Assembly: GCA_002682825.1 (NCBI GenBank)
Contig: NOKP01000002.1
Span: forward strand, 2,635,063 to 2,699,062
Reading direction: 5' to 3'
From: Neonectria sp. B-13
Lineage: Eukaryota > Ascomycota > Sordariomycetes > Hypocreales > Nectriaceae
DNA: 64,000 nt
The notes under the pieces are model-generated. The model had not been told where the DNA came from and ran no database searches. It saw only the letters and a list, made by a program, of their open reading frames with translations. A program made the position numbers and the translations under genes. Of this stretch, positions 11,299-22,199 are shown piece by piece; position 1 is the stretch's first letter, and each line of letters begins with the position of its first letter.

Positions 11299-13290
11299 TT
11301 ACTTCTCAGCAATACTGTTACTGGCCGTATTCTCCTTCCCGTCCTCATTCTCCCACGTAGAAGGCTTCTCGCCATCGGTATCGACACTGGGCTGCACCAG
11401 AGTGGCGGCGTCCGTGATTGACTCATCCGCCGGCGCGTTGCCCTGGGTTCCCATCCGCAAAAACGGTACGAACAAGCAGCCGAGGGCCGCGAGGCCCACA
11501 GAGACGTAGTAGACCATCCTGAACGGCTCGTTGGGGTCACCGTCTTCCGGCTGGGCTGCCTTGACGGAGCTGTACACAGCCGTCGAGATGCCCAGGCCGA
11601 TGGTGGATCCAAGACGGATGAGCATGTTGAAAATGCCACCGGCGAGCGACTGCTGGTGAGCTGGGAGCGCCTGCATCACATACATCTGGGAGCGGGTCAA
11701 CAACTATCGTCAAACAGTACGGGCAAGGTTAGGGGTTATAACGTACATTGGTGACGTTGAACTGGAAGTCGGCGCCAAAAACGTTCAAGACCAACGACGG
11801 GAAGATGAAGGCCCAATACAGCGTGTCGCTTTTTTGGAATGTGAGCAACAAGTTGGCGACGACATAGGCGACGGAGCCCAATGCCATGATGAGTGTGTTG
11901 TTGACCTTGTGAAGGATGCTAGCCGCCACGATGTTCCAGAAGATGCCGGCAATTACTTGGGGAAGTAAATGGACTGCCACGTTTAAAGCATCGTACTCCG
12001 AAACCTCCTGCATGTATAACGCGAGCCAGAAGTTGGACGACGTAAAGGACATCATGCCCAGGATTGCCGTCGGGACAAGCTTTAATCCACGTTAGCGTGC
12101 TGTCCTGCGGTGGTCCCAAGAAGTTTGACCACAGGAGATATATGGATACATACCAAAGAAAAGGTCCGGTCTTTCCAGATGTGAAGAGGCATCAGAGGAT
12201 GTGCCCAGTAGTTCTCCCAGAATATAAACGCCACGAGGAGGAAGAAGCCAACAATAAGCATGGCGATGACGTGGGGGGCCTTCCAACCATCTCCGGGACC
12301 GAGCCTGATGCAGCGTTAGCGGAATTCGACTAAAATCGTGGACTGAGGGAGGAGTAAAGACGAACGTCAAAGCAGCCGTGAACATGCCCACGCCGAGGAC
12401 GGTGAGGATAGTACCCATGCTATCAAAGCGCTCCAGCGCAATTTTTAGCCGTGTCTTGAGCGGCGCCGGCTCGAAAGCCTCGACGTCTGGCACAATCCAG
12501 TACGACGCAACGCCGAGTATCGCCCAGATGATGGACAAGAGGATGAAGCTGGCCCGCCAGTTAAAGATACGGGCTGCGATGCCGCACACTATGCTTCCCA
12601 CCGCGAAGCCCAGCGGGTTCCCGGCCGAGAAGCTCGCAAACGCCCAGTTCTTCCGCTGCGAGGGCACGTCGTACGCCGCGCCCAGGATGCCGATGGCGGG
12701 AGGCACGACCATGGCCGAGGCCAGGCCGAGCACGCCACACAGAATGTCCATCCAGAATGGGTTCTGGGCAAACGCCACGATCAGGGCGCTGGCGCTGAAG
12801 CAACCCATGCCGAAGAGGAAGACGGCCTTGCGGCCCAGCAAATCGGCGAGCTGGCCGATGGTGAGCTGGAAGGCTCCCGCGGTGAGGCTGCGGAGTGGTG
12901 TTAGCATGTTATGATGGAAGGGGGTAGAGTTGAGTTAGACCAGATGGGGGTTTCTTACGTTGCTGCGGCGGAGATCCACGAAATCTGGCTTTGCGACATG
13001 CCTAGGTCTTTGCCAATGGCCGCCGTCACGATGACGGTTGCGCCAGTCAAGAAGGTGTTCGTAGCCATGGCCACTGTCGCCATGAAGACAAACATGACCT
13101 CCTGAAAGGTATTCTTGAAGCACGCGGGGCGCTCTCCTATCGTCGAAACCTTCTTCTTCTGTACCGCCGTGTCCTCGCCTCCGCTGCCCTCAACATCGCC
13201 GTCGATATCGGAGCGCCGCGCTGTGTCCCGGGAAGTGGGGGTAAGGTCGCCGCCCGTAGCCACCGTTCCGGCCGCCGTCTTGTCGGCCAT
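11299..13290 (-). CDS. MFS drug:H+ antiporter-like transporter (DHA2, 14-TM type)
   Basis: Proton-coupled major facilitator, likely exporting toxic or small organic compounds at the plasma membrane. The model is join(13290..12959, 12887..12366, 12304..12154, 12079..11747, 11685..11299), 574 aa, with four introns of 61-74 bp. The N-terminal 55 residues are hydrophilic and cytosolic-looking. Membrane segments then begin (MFVFMATVAMATNTF), and the MFS loop 2-3 motif reads GQLADLLGRKAVF. A basic C-terminal tail ends ENTASNSIAEK. Length and spacing fit the 14-segment DHA2 group, similar to yeast ATR1/YOR378W-type proteins. Intron 2 uses an off-consensus donor (GTTCGT at 12365), chosen because it alone restores the expected ALTLGPGDGW reading. 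The gene is divergent from the MOSC gene with a 702-bp shared upstream region. The substrate cannot be read from sequence. Confidence 0.9.
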
Positions 13291-13992
13291 GGTTTCTGTC
13301 CGAAGGCTGGCGCGTGAGCGGGTTCGTGCACGCAGGGTACCAAGAGGAGAGAAGGGCGCCCGAATCGTCCGATGCTTCGGGATCTCGCGAAGGATATTTG
13401 TTCGGGTCGCTGGGTTGTTTCGACGCGGGAGAAAAGTGGGATTGATATGGACCCGGCCGGATATACGTATGTATTCGCACTCATCCGGCTCCACGGTGGG
13501 CACTGCTCCGCAGGTCGGCTTGCGGGATGAAAACCGATTGATCTCCCGTGGTGGGAGACAAAATAGAAGAGACGCTCGGAGACGAAAGGCGTCGCGCCGG
13601 CGAAACAAGCAGCGAGAAGAGGAGGAGAGAGATGATAAATCTTGAAGAGGAGTCGGAATTCTCGCAACAATGGATTGTCTTGAAATGCGATCAGACCGTT
13701 CGCCGTCCCGTGAATCACTGTTGCTGTTGACACGAAGTCCCGGCAGTTGAGGAGAGAATGCCGAGTTAATCCGCCTGCATTTCTCCTATCTCGAGAAAGG
13801 CGTGGGCTCTCAAAAAGCCGTTAAATTCCCGTATCCGTTTTATTTTGTCAAGTCTAGTTACCGCTCTGGAGTGCCGCCGGTAGTGTGAGTGGGGCCCCAA
13901 GTCCATCTCGATTATCAATCATCCCCGCTCTCAATCTCAGCATTAGTGATTCATGAGCATCACAAGCCGAGTGGGAGAGAGAACTGCCAAAG
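13291..13992. promoter_or_regulatory. Divergent intergenic promoter region (MFS transporter / MOSC protein)
   Basis: A 702-bp gap between two outward-facing start codons, so it must hold both promoters. Overlapping ORFs here on both strands are chance readings. No defined binding site was identified. Confidence 0.5.
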
Positions 13993-15099
13993 ATGAAGAT
14001 CACCGAGGTGAGAGAAACCGCACCGTAGAGGCGATGCGTAGTGGCTTGGTATGCCTCAAGGATAGATCACTGACGACGGCAGCAGCTCTGGGTCTATCCC
14101 ATCAAGGCCATCCGGGGCATCCAACTTACATCCGCCAGACTGGGGCCTCAGGGCATCCGGCACGACCGCCGGTTCATGCTATGCAGGGTTGAAGAGTCCG
14201 GAGACTTGAGCAAGATCCAGCTTTCCAGGTATCCGCAGTGCACTCTCTTCGCGCAGGAGATTGTGGAGGATAGAATCCATGTCAGGTACCTGACTCCACC
14301 CGAACCTCTGCTGCCTTCAAGGCCTGAGCAAACGACCGTATTGGAGGTTCCCCTCGAACCAGACTTGCAAGACCTGGAGAAGGCCGATATCAACCTCCAC
14401 CAGAGCCTGGTGGTTGCATACCGCATGGGGCCCAAGTACGATGCGTGGTTCTCAGCCTGCTTCGGCTTTGACACTGCCTTGGTCTTCATTGGCGACGGTC
14501 GACGTCCCGTCCTCGGGACCTTCTCGCCCGACAGCCAGCCGGCAGCGAAATCGTGGCTTTCCTCGATGACGAGCTATGTCGCGGGAAGCACTGCCGAGAC
14601 AGACAAGGACTGGTTGACATTTACAGACTGTGCGCCATACCTCGTCACTACCGAGCAGTCACTGAAGAACGTCAGTGCACGACTGGCTACTGGCGAAGTG
14701 GAGATGGGCGCGTTCCGTCCGAATGTGGTTGTGGACGGCGAGGCTGAGTGGGACGAGGATTTCTGGGCGGAGCTGTCCCTCAACCGCAGTCACAAACTAG
14801 CACTCACCAAGAACTGCAATCGGTGTACGTCGTTGAACGTTGACTACAACACGGGCCGTACTGCCGAAGGCGAACGTGGTACGGTGCTGAAGAAGCTCAT
14901 GTCAGACAGGAGGGTCGACACCGGAGCCAAGTACTCCCCTGTCTTCGGCCGCTATGGTTTCCTCACTAGCGACACCAATGGTAGCGACGAAGTATCCGTG
15001 GGCGATAGCGTTGAGGTTATAGCAAGGACGGACAAGCGGGCGGTTTGGGACTGGCCGATAAAGGACCCGGCAGCTGCCCGATACTACCAGCGTGCCTGA
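13993..15099 (+). CDS. MOSC-domain protein (molybdenum cofactor sulfurase C-terminal / mARC-like)
   Basis: Family members bind molybdenum cofactor and carry out reductase or sulfur-transfer chemistry. The model is join(13993..14007, 14086..15099), 342 aa. A five-codon first exon (MKITE) is followed by a 78-bp intron (GTGAGA..CAG). The start of exon 2 reads LWVYPIKAIRGI then GIRHDRRFML, which is the MOSC N-terminal beta-barrel signature (Y-P-[IV]-K-[SA], then a DRR-F-M motif). A C-terminal MOSC domain follows, with the Cys motif KNCNRCTSLNVDYNTG near residues 260-275. This matches the conserved Cys region of mARC/YcbX-type proteins. No membrane anchor or iron-sulfur domain is present, so this is the stand-alone fungal form. 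The tiny first exon is supported by the family N-terminus (M-K-[IV]-x-x-L-x-[VI]-Y-P-I-K). The physiological substrate is unknown. Confidence 0.88.
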
Positions 15100-15860
15100 T
15101 GTGTGACGGCATCTTGCCAACTTTTCAAGCTTTATGGTGTTTCGTATTCGATGACAGTTGATATGCCAGGGAGAGGAAGGTTTTGGGGTTTCGGGTTTCA
15201 AGGCCATCACAGCCGACGTGCTGTTATGGCGGCCGGGCAATGTTACACAAAGGTGGTGCCGTGTTAGTTAAGCCACACCCACCTCTCCTGCACACAGGCG
15301 AGCGGCAATCGACTGGGAAGAGCCGCAATTATCTCCGTTGTAGCCTCATCTCAATGAAGGATCCCGGGCGTCCATATGGCCGCTCTCCGGCCATTCCACG
15401 TCAGTTATGACACGTCCGCATGACCTATACGTTCGCAACGAGCTTGATCGACAACGTTCGCTCTGGGCCGTAAACGGGAAGGCGCTGGGAGGAGTCCCAG
15501 GCAAACCGTCGACGCAGCGGGACCGGGACGGCCCCATGTTTATCGTTGCAAGTTGCCGCAGCTCGGGACGATGCCCGGGGGCCGGAGGTGAAAAGACCAA
15601 AGTCACGGGGATGACGGGTGAGGCTGTTTGGTGGCAGCATCTGGAAATGTTCCATGACCTGCCTAGTCAGCAGTCATTGCATTCAACCTGAGTGGCCGTG
15701 GCATCCTAGGAAGGTTTCACAAAATCAAACTCAGGGCTCCGGGGAAGTAGGCGAGGCGAGCGAGGCGAGACAGGACCAGACTGGCTAAGGCGTAATCACG
15801 GCCACCCGAGTGGACGGGCGAAGCTAGGGTGTATGCCTCATGAACTCCGTTCTCAGATCT

Positions 15861-15881
15861 GTCAATAGTGAAGCTATTGAC
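15861..15881. repeat. Inverted repeat (8-bp arms, 5-nt loop)
   Basis: GTCAATAG at 15861-15868 and CTATTGAC at 15874-15881 are perfect reverse complements around TGAAG. It is a potential hairpin or binding site of unknown role. Confidence 0.6.
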
Positions 15882-16373
15882 GCCTCGGGCTCGTTACCCG
15901 ATGGGTCCGGTCGGCCGGGCGGGCGGGAGGCCGGAGCCGGTGGCCGGGGGGGTATACGTGTATGTGTACGCGGATTTGCAATCGCGGTAGCCTGTGTTGT
16001 GTGTAGTAGTATGTGTGTTGTGTGTGTCTGTGCAGGTGTGAGGGTGCAATTGACGGATCGTGATTGCGACTGTGATTGCAAATGTGTCTAGTCATCCATC
16101 CTCGGATTGCCCGGCTCGTGGCTAGGTTTATGTCCTGTCTGAGTGTGCGTCTGTGTTGGTGTCGGTGTCTGAAAGTGGTGTGATGTAGACTTCACCGAGG
16201 GAAACTCGTCAATCGCAGTTGGGCCTGTGCTTAGTTGCGCTAAGGGTTGCCGACGTGCACTTGCTAACGTCCGAAAGGGGGCATGTCACATGTGTAATCC
16301 GACGTGGTTAAGTTGCAACGAACGTACGTACTTACTTAGACTAGATTGTGCTCGGTCGATATCTGCCTGCACG

Positions 16374-16389
16374 TACAGTACGTACTGTA
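16374..16389. repeat. Perfect 16-bp palindrome
   Basis: TACAGTACGTACTGTA equals its own reverse complement. Related GTACTGTA or AGTACT elements recur at about 21370-21395, 23296, 24138 and 33157. Confidence 0.7.
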
Positions 16390-16926
16390 GTAGCACCCGG
16401 ACAATTCGATAGATGGGGCGGCGGAGCCTTAGCCGGAGAGTGGAAACACGTTGGTTTTTTAGTTGTTCTGGAAGGCTTCTGGCCTCTTTTCGGCGGCTGG
16501 TCCACTGTGCGCCCGTCCCCCAGCGTGCCCTGTGACCCTGCGACCCCGCGACCCCTGGGATTCCAGACGGCACCATCATCCATGCGACGACGCGAGGTGA
16601 TGTAACAGGCGTATTATGAACACCACCAATCAGTATCATCCTTGCTTGCGCTTTCGGTCACTTTGGACCCTGGGGCTTGTGGCCTGGAGCCTGCGCCCTG
16701 GATTGAGTGGGGTGGGAGGGAGGAGAGAGGGAAGTAGGCGGAGAAGGAAAATGATTCGATGCAAGCACGGAGACGTGACGAGAACGAGGAGATACGGTAC
16801 AAGGTTAGCCGACCATGGTGATGGATGATGGATGACGGCATGAGGGAGTGAAGGAGTGAAGGATGAGATTGCGGCGACGAAAAGGGATCATGATCTGACG
16901 AGGAACGAACAAGAGAAAACAAGGGA

Positions 16927-16955
16927 CCAGCGCCAGCGCCAGCGCCAGCGCCAGC
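16927..16955. repeat. (CCAGCG)n hexanucleotide repeat
   Basis: About five tandem CCAGCG units in non-coding DNA. Confidence 0.85.
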
Positions 16956-17826
16956 ACCAACAAGGCAAGCGAGGCGAGCGCGGGGGGGTTCCTGATGCGA
17001 GAACAAAATCTGTAACCAGCATGGGGGGACTTAATAGTCGCAATGAATCATGACAAGGTGGGAAAATGAGAGAATGTGCGATGTGAGATATGAGAGTCAG
17101 CCAACCAACCCCACGTCCCACGTTCGGACACGTATTGCATATTACTGTATGAGTTGTGAGCAGTAAAAACATGACGACGCCAGCCCTGTTGACGACAACA
17201 AAATCGACAAGGCACAACTCGCGGCACAATGCCGGCCAAGAGGAAATTGCAGGAAGACGCTCCAGGGTTCTTTGCACGACAGTCCAGCTCCATTGCCCAC
17301 CTGGGTAGACTGCAGCGGTGACAGTCCGGCCAAACTGTGCATCCTTCAACCGTCCCAGCCTCCAATATCTCCACCTCTCGGCCAACCACGCCAGTCTTGT
17401 CTTGGACAACCCTTGAATAAACTTCCCGAGTCATGGTGATCATCCTTCTCGAGTCTCAACTTCCCAAGAAACTTTTGGCACTTGGGGCTTACGGCTTGCT
17501 GGCCCTCCCCTCTTCTCCGATCCTCCACTCCTCCACCCTTTTCCGCCTTGCCAGTGGCGCACCCCCCCCAATCACAGTCTCACCATTTGCATTCTTCAGT
17601 GCGCGGTTTTGCTCAAAGTTCGTAAGGATTTGGTCCCTTGTCTACGTTACATGGGAGGTAGACGAACAGGCTCGTCAGGAAGTGATGTATTCGTAGTAAC
17701 GTACAGAAACAGGACCGTGACGACTGTACCAAAGGCATACCCAAACAAACACGAACGGCGTCAATGGGACCCAGAAAGAAATCGTTCACTATCGCCGCTT
17801 CCTTTTCCCTTCACCTCTATGCTCCA

Positions 17827-17872
17827 GGCTTTAGGCTTCGGGCTTCAGGCTTCAGGCTTCAGACTCCAGACT
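17827..17872. repeat. Heptamer repeat, GGCTTCA-like
   Basis: Imperfect tandem GGCTTCA/GGCTTCG/GGCTTTA units in a pyrimidine-rich tract. Confidence 0.7.
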
Positions 17873-19174
17873 CAAGCTCCAGCCTCCGTTCACCGCCTCC
17901 TCTCCTTCGTTCATTGATTGTTTGTTCCGCTTGGCCCGAGCCAAATCCATCTCAAACCGTAGTCTATTTCGAGCGCCCAATTGCGCCCAGCACCCGCGGT
18001 CCCTTTTTTTTTATGCGCCGTGAACCCGAAAAAGACATGCTAAAAGGCGAAACGGTTTTCCCATCGCAGTCCAGCCAGATGTGGGGAGAAATTCAAACCG
18101 ACGCAAACCAACCAGAAACAGTAACTCCTTGTTTTGTGCGCACCATAAAAAGACCAAATAAAAAAGACGAGTGAAAGAGAAGAAAATAAGAGGAAAGGGA
18201 AAGGAAAGGAAAACAGAGTAAGCCGGATTGACCGACTGGAGCGGTTTTTCGAAGCAGTCAGGTTCGAGGCTCCATTAGGAAGCAACTGGCAATTTTGGCA
18301 GCCCCGCCCTGAAGAGGTGGACCGCGAATGCGACTGTGCGCCAAGCTTCTTTTCGCTGCGCTTCTAGGTCCCGTTCTCATTGAGCACCGAGGAAGCCCTG
18401 AAGAAGCCCGCGGGCCACCCTATCGGCAGCTCCTAGGGGCTGGCCCTGGGCGTCATAGGCTAGCCAGCGCCCCTGGAGACTCGCTAGTGCTGCACAGTTC
18501 CCAAAACGGTGTCTGAAACTGGAGCCTCCCACGTGGATCGTGCAGGGCACTACACCCTCAGATGGCCGTAGAACTGTAAGTCATCTAATGCGCTTGGCAG
18601 CGTTGACCGGCTCCCCACTTGCGCTCCGGCATGAATGGCGATGACGATGCTCGACAGTCCCCCTTTTCGATTTCCCTTTGGCTTCGGTGACGCTGCTGAC
18701 TAGGCTCTCAAACATTGAGTTTCGGTCAAGAGTGTCGACTTGGTCCCAGCTCCGTTCGGCTTGGTTACACCAAGTGTCGACAAGCAAGGCAGAGAGAGAG
18801 CTTGTTTCGTGCGTCTGTGAATGGGGGTGTGTGCGAGTGCCGCAGCTCCGGAGCCAGTTCCAGGTAGCCATGCCAACTTTCCAGCGCAATCAAAGTTTCC
18901 GGATGTGACGGTCTGCCTCTGCGCCTGCGCCGAGACTAAGAGGACGACTCTTTTCGTTCTTCGTGAGTCTGGTGCCATGTCAGTCAGGCCATGTCCACTA
19001 CTGGGGAACACGCGAGCGAAGACCGAACTGGATGAACGGCCCACGCACGCACGCACTCTCACTTACACTCGCACTCACGCTCAAACAATCCGCACATACG
19101 GGCACCCAATGCGCACACCCCCCACGCCAGACACCAGTGACACACGCCTTGCCGCCGGGGATCTCGCCGGAGAG

Positions 19175-19333
19175 CTAAGCGGCTTGTGTGCACACTCGAC
19201 AGAGGTGCAGTTTGCAATACGTGCACTCAAAGATCATCCAGTGCGGTCCAGATCGGCAATGTTGGCAAACCCACTGGATCAAGGTGCTGTCCGACTTGAT
19301 CATTCGAAAAGAGTGCGCGCACGCATTCGCCAT
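19175..19333 (-). CDS. Small Cys-rich, zinc-finger-like protein of unknown function
   Basis: From the ATG at 19333 the product is 52 aa. It has a compact Cys array: CQHC (Cys23/Cys26), then SGPHWMIFEC and C-x2-C-x4-C-x2-C (Cys37, Cys40, Cys45, Cys48). Three CxxC pairs, with His25 and His31 nearby, suggest a zinc-binding ribbon or RING-like fold. I recall similar '[C]-x2-C-[HRS]SGPHW-[MF]-I-[FYW]-EC' endings in uncharacterised filamentous-fungal proteins, but cannot verify this here. The frame stays open upstream without an ATG to about 19640. The true N-terminus may therefore be longer and come from an upstream exon: a GTAAGT donor lies at about 19604, and an acceptor would be needed near 19530-19550. 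The plus strand at 19.6-21.4 kb is purine-rich, fitting a long minus-strand leader. It is the only supported gene in a 12-kb desert. Function is not assigned. Confidence 0.6.
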   Translation of the reverse strand: MANACAHSFRMIKSDSTLIQWVCQHCRSGPHWMIFECTYCKLHLCRVCTQAA

Positions 19334-19912
19334 TTTGTCGGTAGCCAGGGTGTTCAAGGATTGGGTGGAATTGGGTGGTGATGTTGATGCCGCTTCCGTA
19401 GTTTGGAGGGTCTTGGTTGACTGGTAATCTTCAACCCTTTTGCAGGACTTGGCCCGATTGGACAGAAAAGCTCCTTCGGAAGGTCCAGAGTTAGCCTTGC
19501 ATAACAGGAAATTGTCCACGTCGTGTAGGGAAGCCGGTGCAAGACTTTGGGGAAACTGGCCCCATCGCGATGTGATGGGCAGGAGAAGGAAAGACTTACT
19601 GGTTGAGTGAGTGTAAGTTGAGGGCTTGTTTAAAAGTCGCTAACGGGGCCCAAAAAGACACAACCAATGGCACGGGAGTTGTTGGAGATGGTTGGAGATG
19701 GTTGATAAGTGGGGTGAGGTTGTTGGAGGTAGTTGAGAGAAGTCAAGAGGAGATTGAAGATTGATGAGAGAAAAGAGGAGGAATCAATGGACAGATGCCC
19801 AGGCTTTTATGCTTTGAGGGAGGAGGGGGGTAGGTGGGTGAATTTATCGAGTCGTGGAAAGTTCGTTTGTAGACGGGGGACCGTGATGCAATGCCAAACG
19901 AGGAGCCGTGAT

Positions 19913-19956
19913 GACAACGGACAACGGTCAACGGACAGCGGTCAACGGACAACGGG
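19913..19956. repeat. GGACAACGGTCAAC-type tandem repeat
   Basis: Alternating ACAACGG and TCAACGG units form about three copies of a roughly 14-bp repeat. Confidence 0.75.
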
Positions 19957-20638
19957 GGGTGCAGGGCGGGGCCAAGGCTGGCTACAGCAAGGACAGGATA
20001 TCAAAAGACGGGAGAGTAACGAGGCGGGAAAGGAGCCAACGAAGCAGATTAGTTGGTTGACAACGGGAGGCAAAGCGAGGCAAAGCGAGGCAGGTCGAGC
20101 GTTAGAGTTTCTAGCTGTTACAGCAAACCCGGGGATATTGGCGATAATGTACCCTGCGGCGCGGGTCCGGACGGCGGTGGATGGTGGATGGTGGACGGAC
20201 GGACGTGGACGTGTGTGGCCCCTCCTTCTGGCCACAAGCCGTCATGCCAGCTGTAAAATCTCCCGTTTGCAAAGTCGCAATGGCCGTCGGCGTGAGTCCC
20301 AGATGTGCCCCCAATCCCCGTCTCGACGGGGCCGGGACAGGATGCCCTGTGGTCCCTTTGGGAGGGGAGGGTGAACGGGGGGGTAGGTAAACGGTTTTTT
20401 TCTTCCCTTGCCAGTTCCCACGGAGCAGCGGGCTGCCCCCAGCTACCTACTACATGAGGTGTACCCACAGGCTCAGGGCCACAGGGACGGGTACCTCGCT
20501 GCTGTGCGTGCTGTGTTGTTTGATGGCGCTACGGCCACGGCCTCGGTCACGGTCACGGCCTCCGGGGAACGAAGCCGGGGATCAGTCCAATCCAATGGGC
20601 TGGGGGAGGCGAAGGCTGAACAACGAGGTTCGGTGGGA

Positions 20639-20696
20639 GCAATGGCAATGGCAATGGCAATGACGACACAGGTGAGGAGAGGTGAGGAGAGGTGAG
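20639..20696. repeat. Adjacent AATGGC and GGTGAGGAGA tandem repeats
   Basis: Four AATGGC hexamers (about 20639-20662) are followed within 10 bp by GGTGAGGAGA decamers (about 20671-20696). Confidence 0.8.
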
Positions 20697-21369
20697 GTGG
20701 AGTGAGCAGAGGAAGAGTAGGGAAGAAGCCTGGAAGAGAGAACCTGGGAAAAGCCCGTTGAGGGTCGACGGCGCCTGTCGAGTGAGCAACCCGACGCCAA
20801 CAACATTTGGAAAGGCCCATCCATGAATGGCATGGCAAGATGGCAAAGGGCTCCGCTCTTGGGCCCCCGTGTCCTGGTTCTCGGGGCAGTCCAGAAGGCG
20901 CCCAGGATCGGAGGGTGGAGTCAGACGGCCGAGTGGACTACCAGCCAGGAGCTTGGGGCCATCAAGGGCAGCAAAGGCACTGCAAGTCCGGGAAGGCATG
21001 GATGGGTCTGGGTCTGGATGGGCATGGGCATGGGGCATGGGGGGTCGTGTGCGTAGCGTGGGTGGTGTAGAGTTGGTGTAGAACTTGTGGTGTAGAAATG
21101 GCAAATGCAGAGAAGCGTGATGGGGTCGAAACTTTTGGAGACGCTCCGGGAGCGATGCCGAGTGCTCTGCCTAAAGGCTACCAGCTAGCTTCCACTTGGG
21201 CCATAAGAGGGTAGGTACGTCAGTGCGCCCCATCCATGGTGTTGCGAAACCTACCAGAGGAGGGAGGTAGGTCAGAAAGTAGTAGAGTCGGTAGGGCCCT
21301 AGTAGGATAGGTAAGGACCTAGGGCGGCAGGTTTACTAGGTACTAGTAGATGGATAGGGAAAGGGGGGG

Positions 21370-21386
21370 TAGTACTGCGAGTACTA
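21370..21386. repeat. Inverted repeat TAGTACT-GCG-AGTACTA
   Basis: Perfect 7-bp arms around a 3-nt spacer, directly followed by a second CAGTACGTAGCAG element. It lies in a stretch (21210-21400) dense in TAGGTA, CTAGTA and GTAGT words. Confidence 0.65.
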
Positions 21387-22115
21387 CAGTACGTAGCAGT
21401 AGGGCTTTTAGTGTGAGGAGGAGGATAACGAACAAAGCAGGACGAGAGTCAGAGTCATAGCGAGAGTCACACACAGCCAGAGACAAGAAGCAGCGGCAGA
21501 AGCAAAAACAGATGCAGGCCTAAGTAGAGACAAGTGTCGCGGGAGCGGAGCAGCAGGTGCCAGCCAGGGTTGTGGTAGGTGCCCTGGTGGGTGTCTGCCG
21601 AGTGCTGTCTGCATGTCTGTACCTGACTGCACAGCTGCTACTGATACAGCATGTCGTCTACTTGCTGAGGCACTGACTAGTACGCATGTCAACTTGAGGC
21701 AGCCCTCGCTCGGTGTACGGAGCATTCGTGGACGAGGACGAGTAGAATTGAAGGAGTGTAAATAGTGCCTACCGCGGTCGCCGTAGTTCCAGGGCACACT
21801 CTTGCACAAAGCACATGAGATGAGACGACGGCGGCGTAGCCCTTGGGCGGCCATCGCTCAAAGTCGCCAGTGTTGGAATCTTGGTCTGTGTGGCCCTGGC
21901 CGGGTCTGGCCTGGTTCACCAACTGCCAGAATTGACAGCCCGGGTGTGCACAGCATGGACTGCACGCACTGCCAGCGTCACTGCCACAGCACCCTGGCGT
22001 CCTCAGCCCGTCTTCCATGTTCCTCCCAAGTTCTCCATGTCTTCCATGCCATGTCGGCATGCCATGCCGCGCATTCCCAAAGTCGACATGCCTGTCGTAC
22101 ACAATACCCACAATT

Positions 22116-22199
22116 GCCTTGCCCTGTCCTGCCCTGTCCTGCCTTGTCCTGCCTTGTCCTGCCCTGTACTGCCCTGCCCTGTACTGCCCTGCCCTTGTC
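22116..22199. repeat. Minisatellite-like array, 10-bp unit GCC(C/T)TGT(C/A)CT
   Basis: Five consecutive 10-bp units occupy 22121-22170, followed by a 15-bp variant (GCCCTGCCCTGTACT) and partial copies. It lies in a pyrimidine-rich tract and is not coding. Confidence 0.88.

Larger units (their letters stand above)
15100..19174. other. Gene-poor region downstream of the MOSC gene
   Basis: No coding sequence recognised. Contents seen: a perfect 8-bp inverted repeat with 5-nt loop at 15861-15881, a GT-rich tract near 15957-16060, a perfect 16-bp palindrome at 16374-16389, a CCAGCG repeat at 16927-16955 and a GGCTTCA-type repeat at 17827-17872. The plus strand is purine-rich at about 16.7-17.0 kb and pyrimidine-rich at 17.4-18.0 kb. 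The ORFs present have no family resemblance. Confidence 0.55.
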
